From: Campylobacteraceae bacterium
GTDB lineage: Bacteria; Campylobacterota; Campylobacteria; Campylobacterales; Campylobacteraceae
Reading direction: 5' to 3'
DNA length: 5,149 nucleotides
NCBI GenBank assembly: GCA_031276365.1
Contig: JAISNG010000035.1
Span: 1-5,149, forward strand
The position numbers and the translations under genes are program-made. A model generated the notes under the pieces. The model did not search any database and was not told where the DNA came from. It worked only from the letters and a program-made list of their open reading frames with translations. Positions 4,839 through 5,149 of the stretch are shown here, one piece after another (position 1 is the stretch's first letter; every line of letters starts with the position of its first letter).

Positions 4839-5149
4839 ATTAGCCTATTATAGCACTGTTCGCAATAATCTACAACAGTAGAAATTTAATCATGAGTCTA
4901 GACTGGTTACATTCTAATTTGAGTTCTTATATCTACAACAGTAGAAATTTAATCATGAGTCTAGACGTTTGAAAGAAATGTGTTTTGCAAAATAATCTAC
5001 AACAGTAGAAATTTAATCATGAGTCTAGACACTTTTCGCTGTCTGTCAAATTTGCATCTTATCTACAACAGTAGAAATTTAATCATGAGTCTAGACAGTG
5101 CCAACCTACCAAGACCAAACACTCTATCTACAACAGTAGAAATTTAATC

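Larger units (their letters stand above)
4418..5149 (-). CRISPR. Type V-A (Cas12a) CRISPR array, 11 full repeats plus one cut by the window edge
   Basis: Full 36-nt repeats begin at 4418, 4483, 4548, 4612, 4676, 4740, 4803, 4868, 4931, 4995 and 5061, with a 24-nt partial at 5126-5149. The eleven spacers are 29, 29, 28, 28, 28, 27, 29, 27, 28, 30 and 29 nt and are all different. On the minus strand each intact repeat begins GTCTAGACTCAT and ends in AATTTCTACTGTTGTAGAT. The last 19 nt are the pseudoknot handle known from Francisella Cas12a crRNAs, with stem UCUAC/GUAGA and loop UGUU. Cas12a trims its own crRNA just upstream of this handle. Orientation is therefore leftward: handle then spacer on the minus strand. 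The two leftmost repeats are decayed, which agrees with the left end being leader-distal. No leader and no cas gene is in the window; they should lie to the right. The subtype comes from the repeat alone but this handle is very specific. Confidence 0.95.

Noticed and set aside
4418..5149. Reading the array as a + strand CRISPR of another subtype, or as coding or tandem-repeat sequence
   Set aside because: Only the minus strand gives the AATTTCTAC...GTAGAT handle at the repeat's 3' end next to spacers. The unique 27-30 nt spacers exclude a simple satellite, and no long open frame runs through.

Overview
The window looks like a chromosomal segment of a Campylobacterota (epsilonproteobacterial) organism. 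It is AT-rich, genes are tightly packed with good Shine-Dalgarno sites, and the large oxidoreductase closely resembles the Helicobacter-type malate:quinone oxidoreductase as I remember it. Assignment below phylum is not possible from this sequence alone.

Layout. Positions 1-30 hold the likely 3' end of an upstream gene. Positions 30-1884 are a compact, probably co-transcribed run on the + strand: rsfS (ribosome silencing factor), dapE (succinyl-diaminopimelate desuccinylase, lysine/peptidoglycan precursor synthesis) and ridA (enamine/imine deaminase), with 12-13 nt gaps. Positions 1885-2199 contain no intact gene. They hold a hairpin and the frameshifted remains of a small MliC-like (C-type lysozyme inhibitor) lipoprotein gene. 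Positions 2200-2892 encode a stand-alone class I glutamine amidotransferase with a complete Cys-His-Glu triad, ending in a hairpin over its stop codon. After a 148-nt AT-rich gap with candidate promoters, 3041-4384 encodes an Mqo-family FAD enzyme feeding electrons from malate to the quinone pool.

From 4418 to the right edge runs a CRISPR array of eleven full 36-nt repeats, a twelfth cut by the window end, and eleven spacers of 27-30 nt. Read on the minus strand, each repeat ends in the 19-nt handle AATTTCTACTGTTGTAGAT, the hallmark of type V-A (Cas12a) crRNAs. The array is therefore transcribed leftward, convergent with mqo. The leader and any cas12a/cas4/cas1/cas2 genes should lie beyond position 5149. 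The leader-distal end (left) shows decayed repeats. Two linked substitutions split the repeats into an A-B-A block pattern, which is the least expected feature here.

The genes left of the array are ordinary housekeeping or metabolic genes with no visible link to CRISPR function. I see no clear evidence of a wholly new system. The items most worth following are the Cas12a array with its mosaic repeats and the decayed lysozyme-inhibitor gene.
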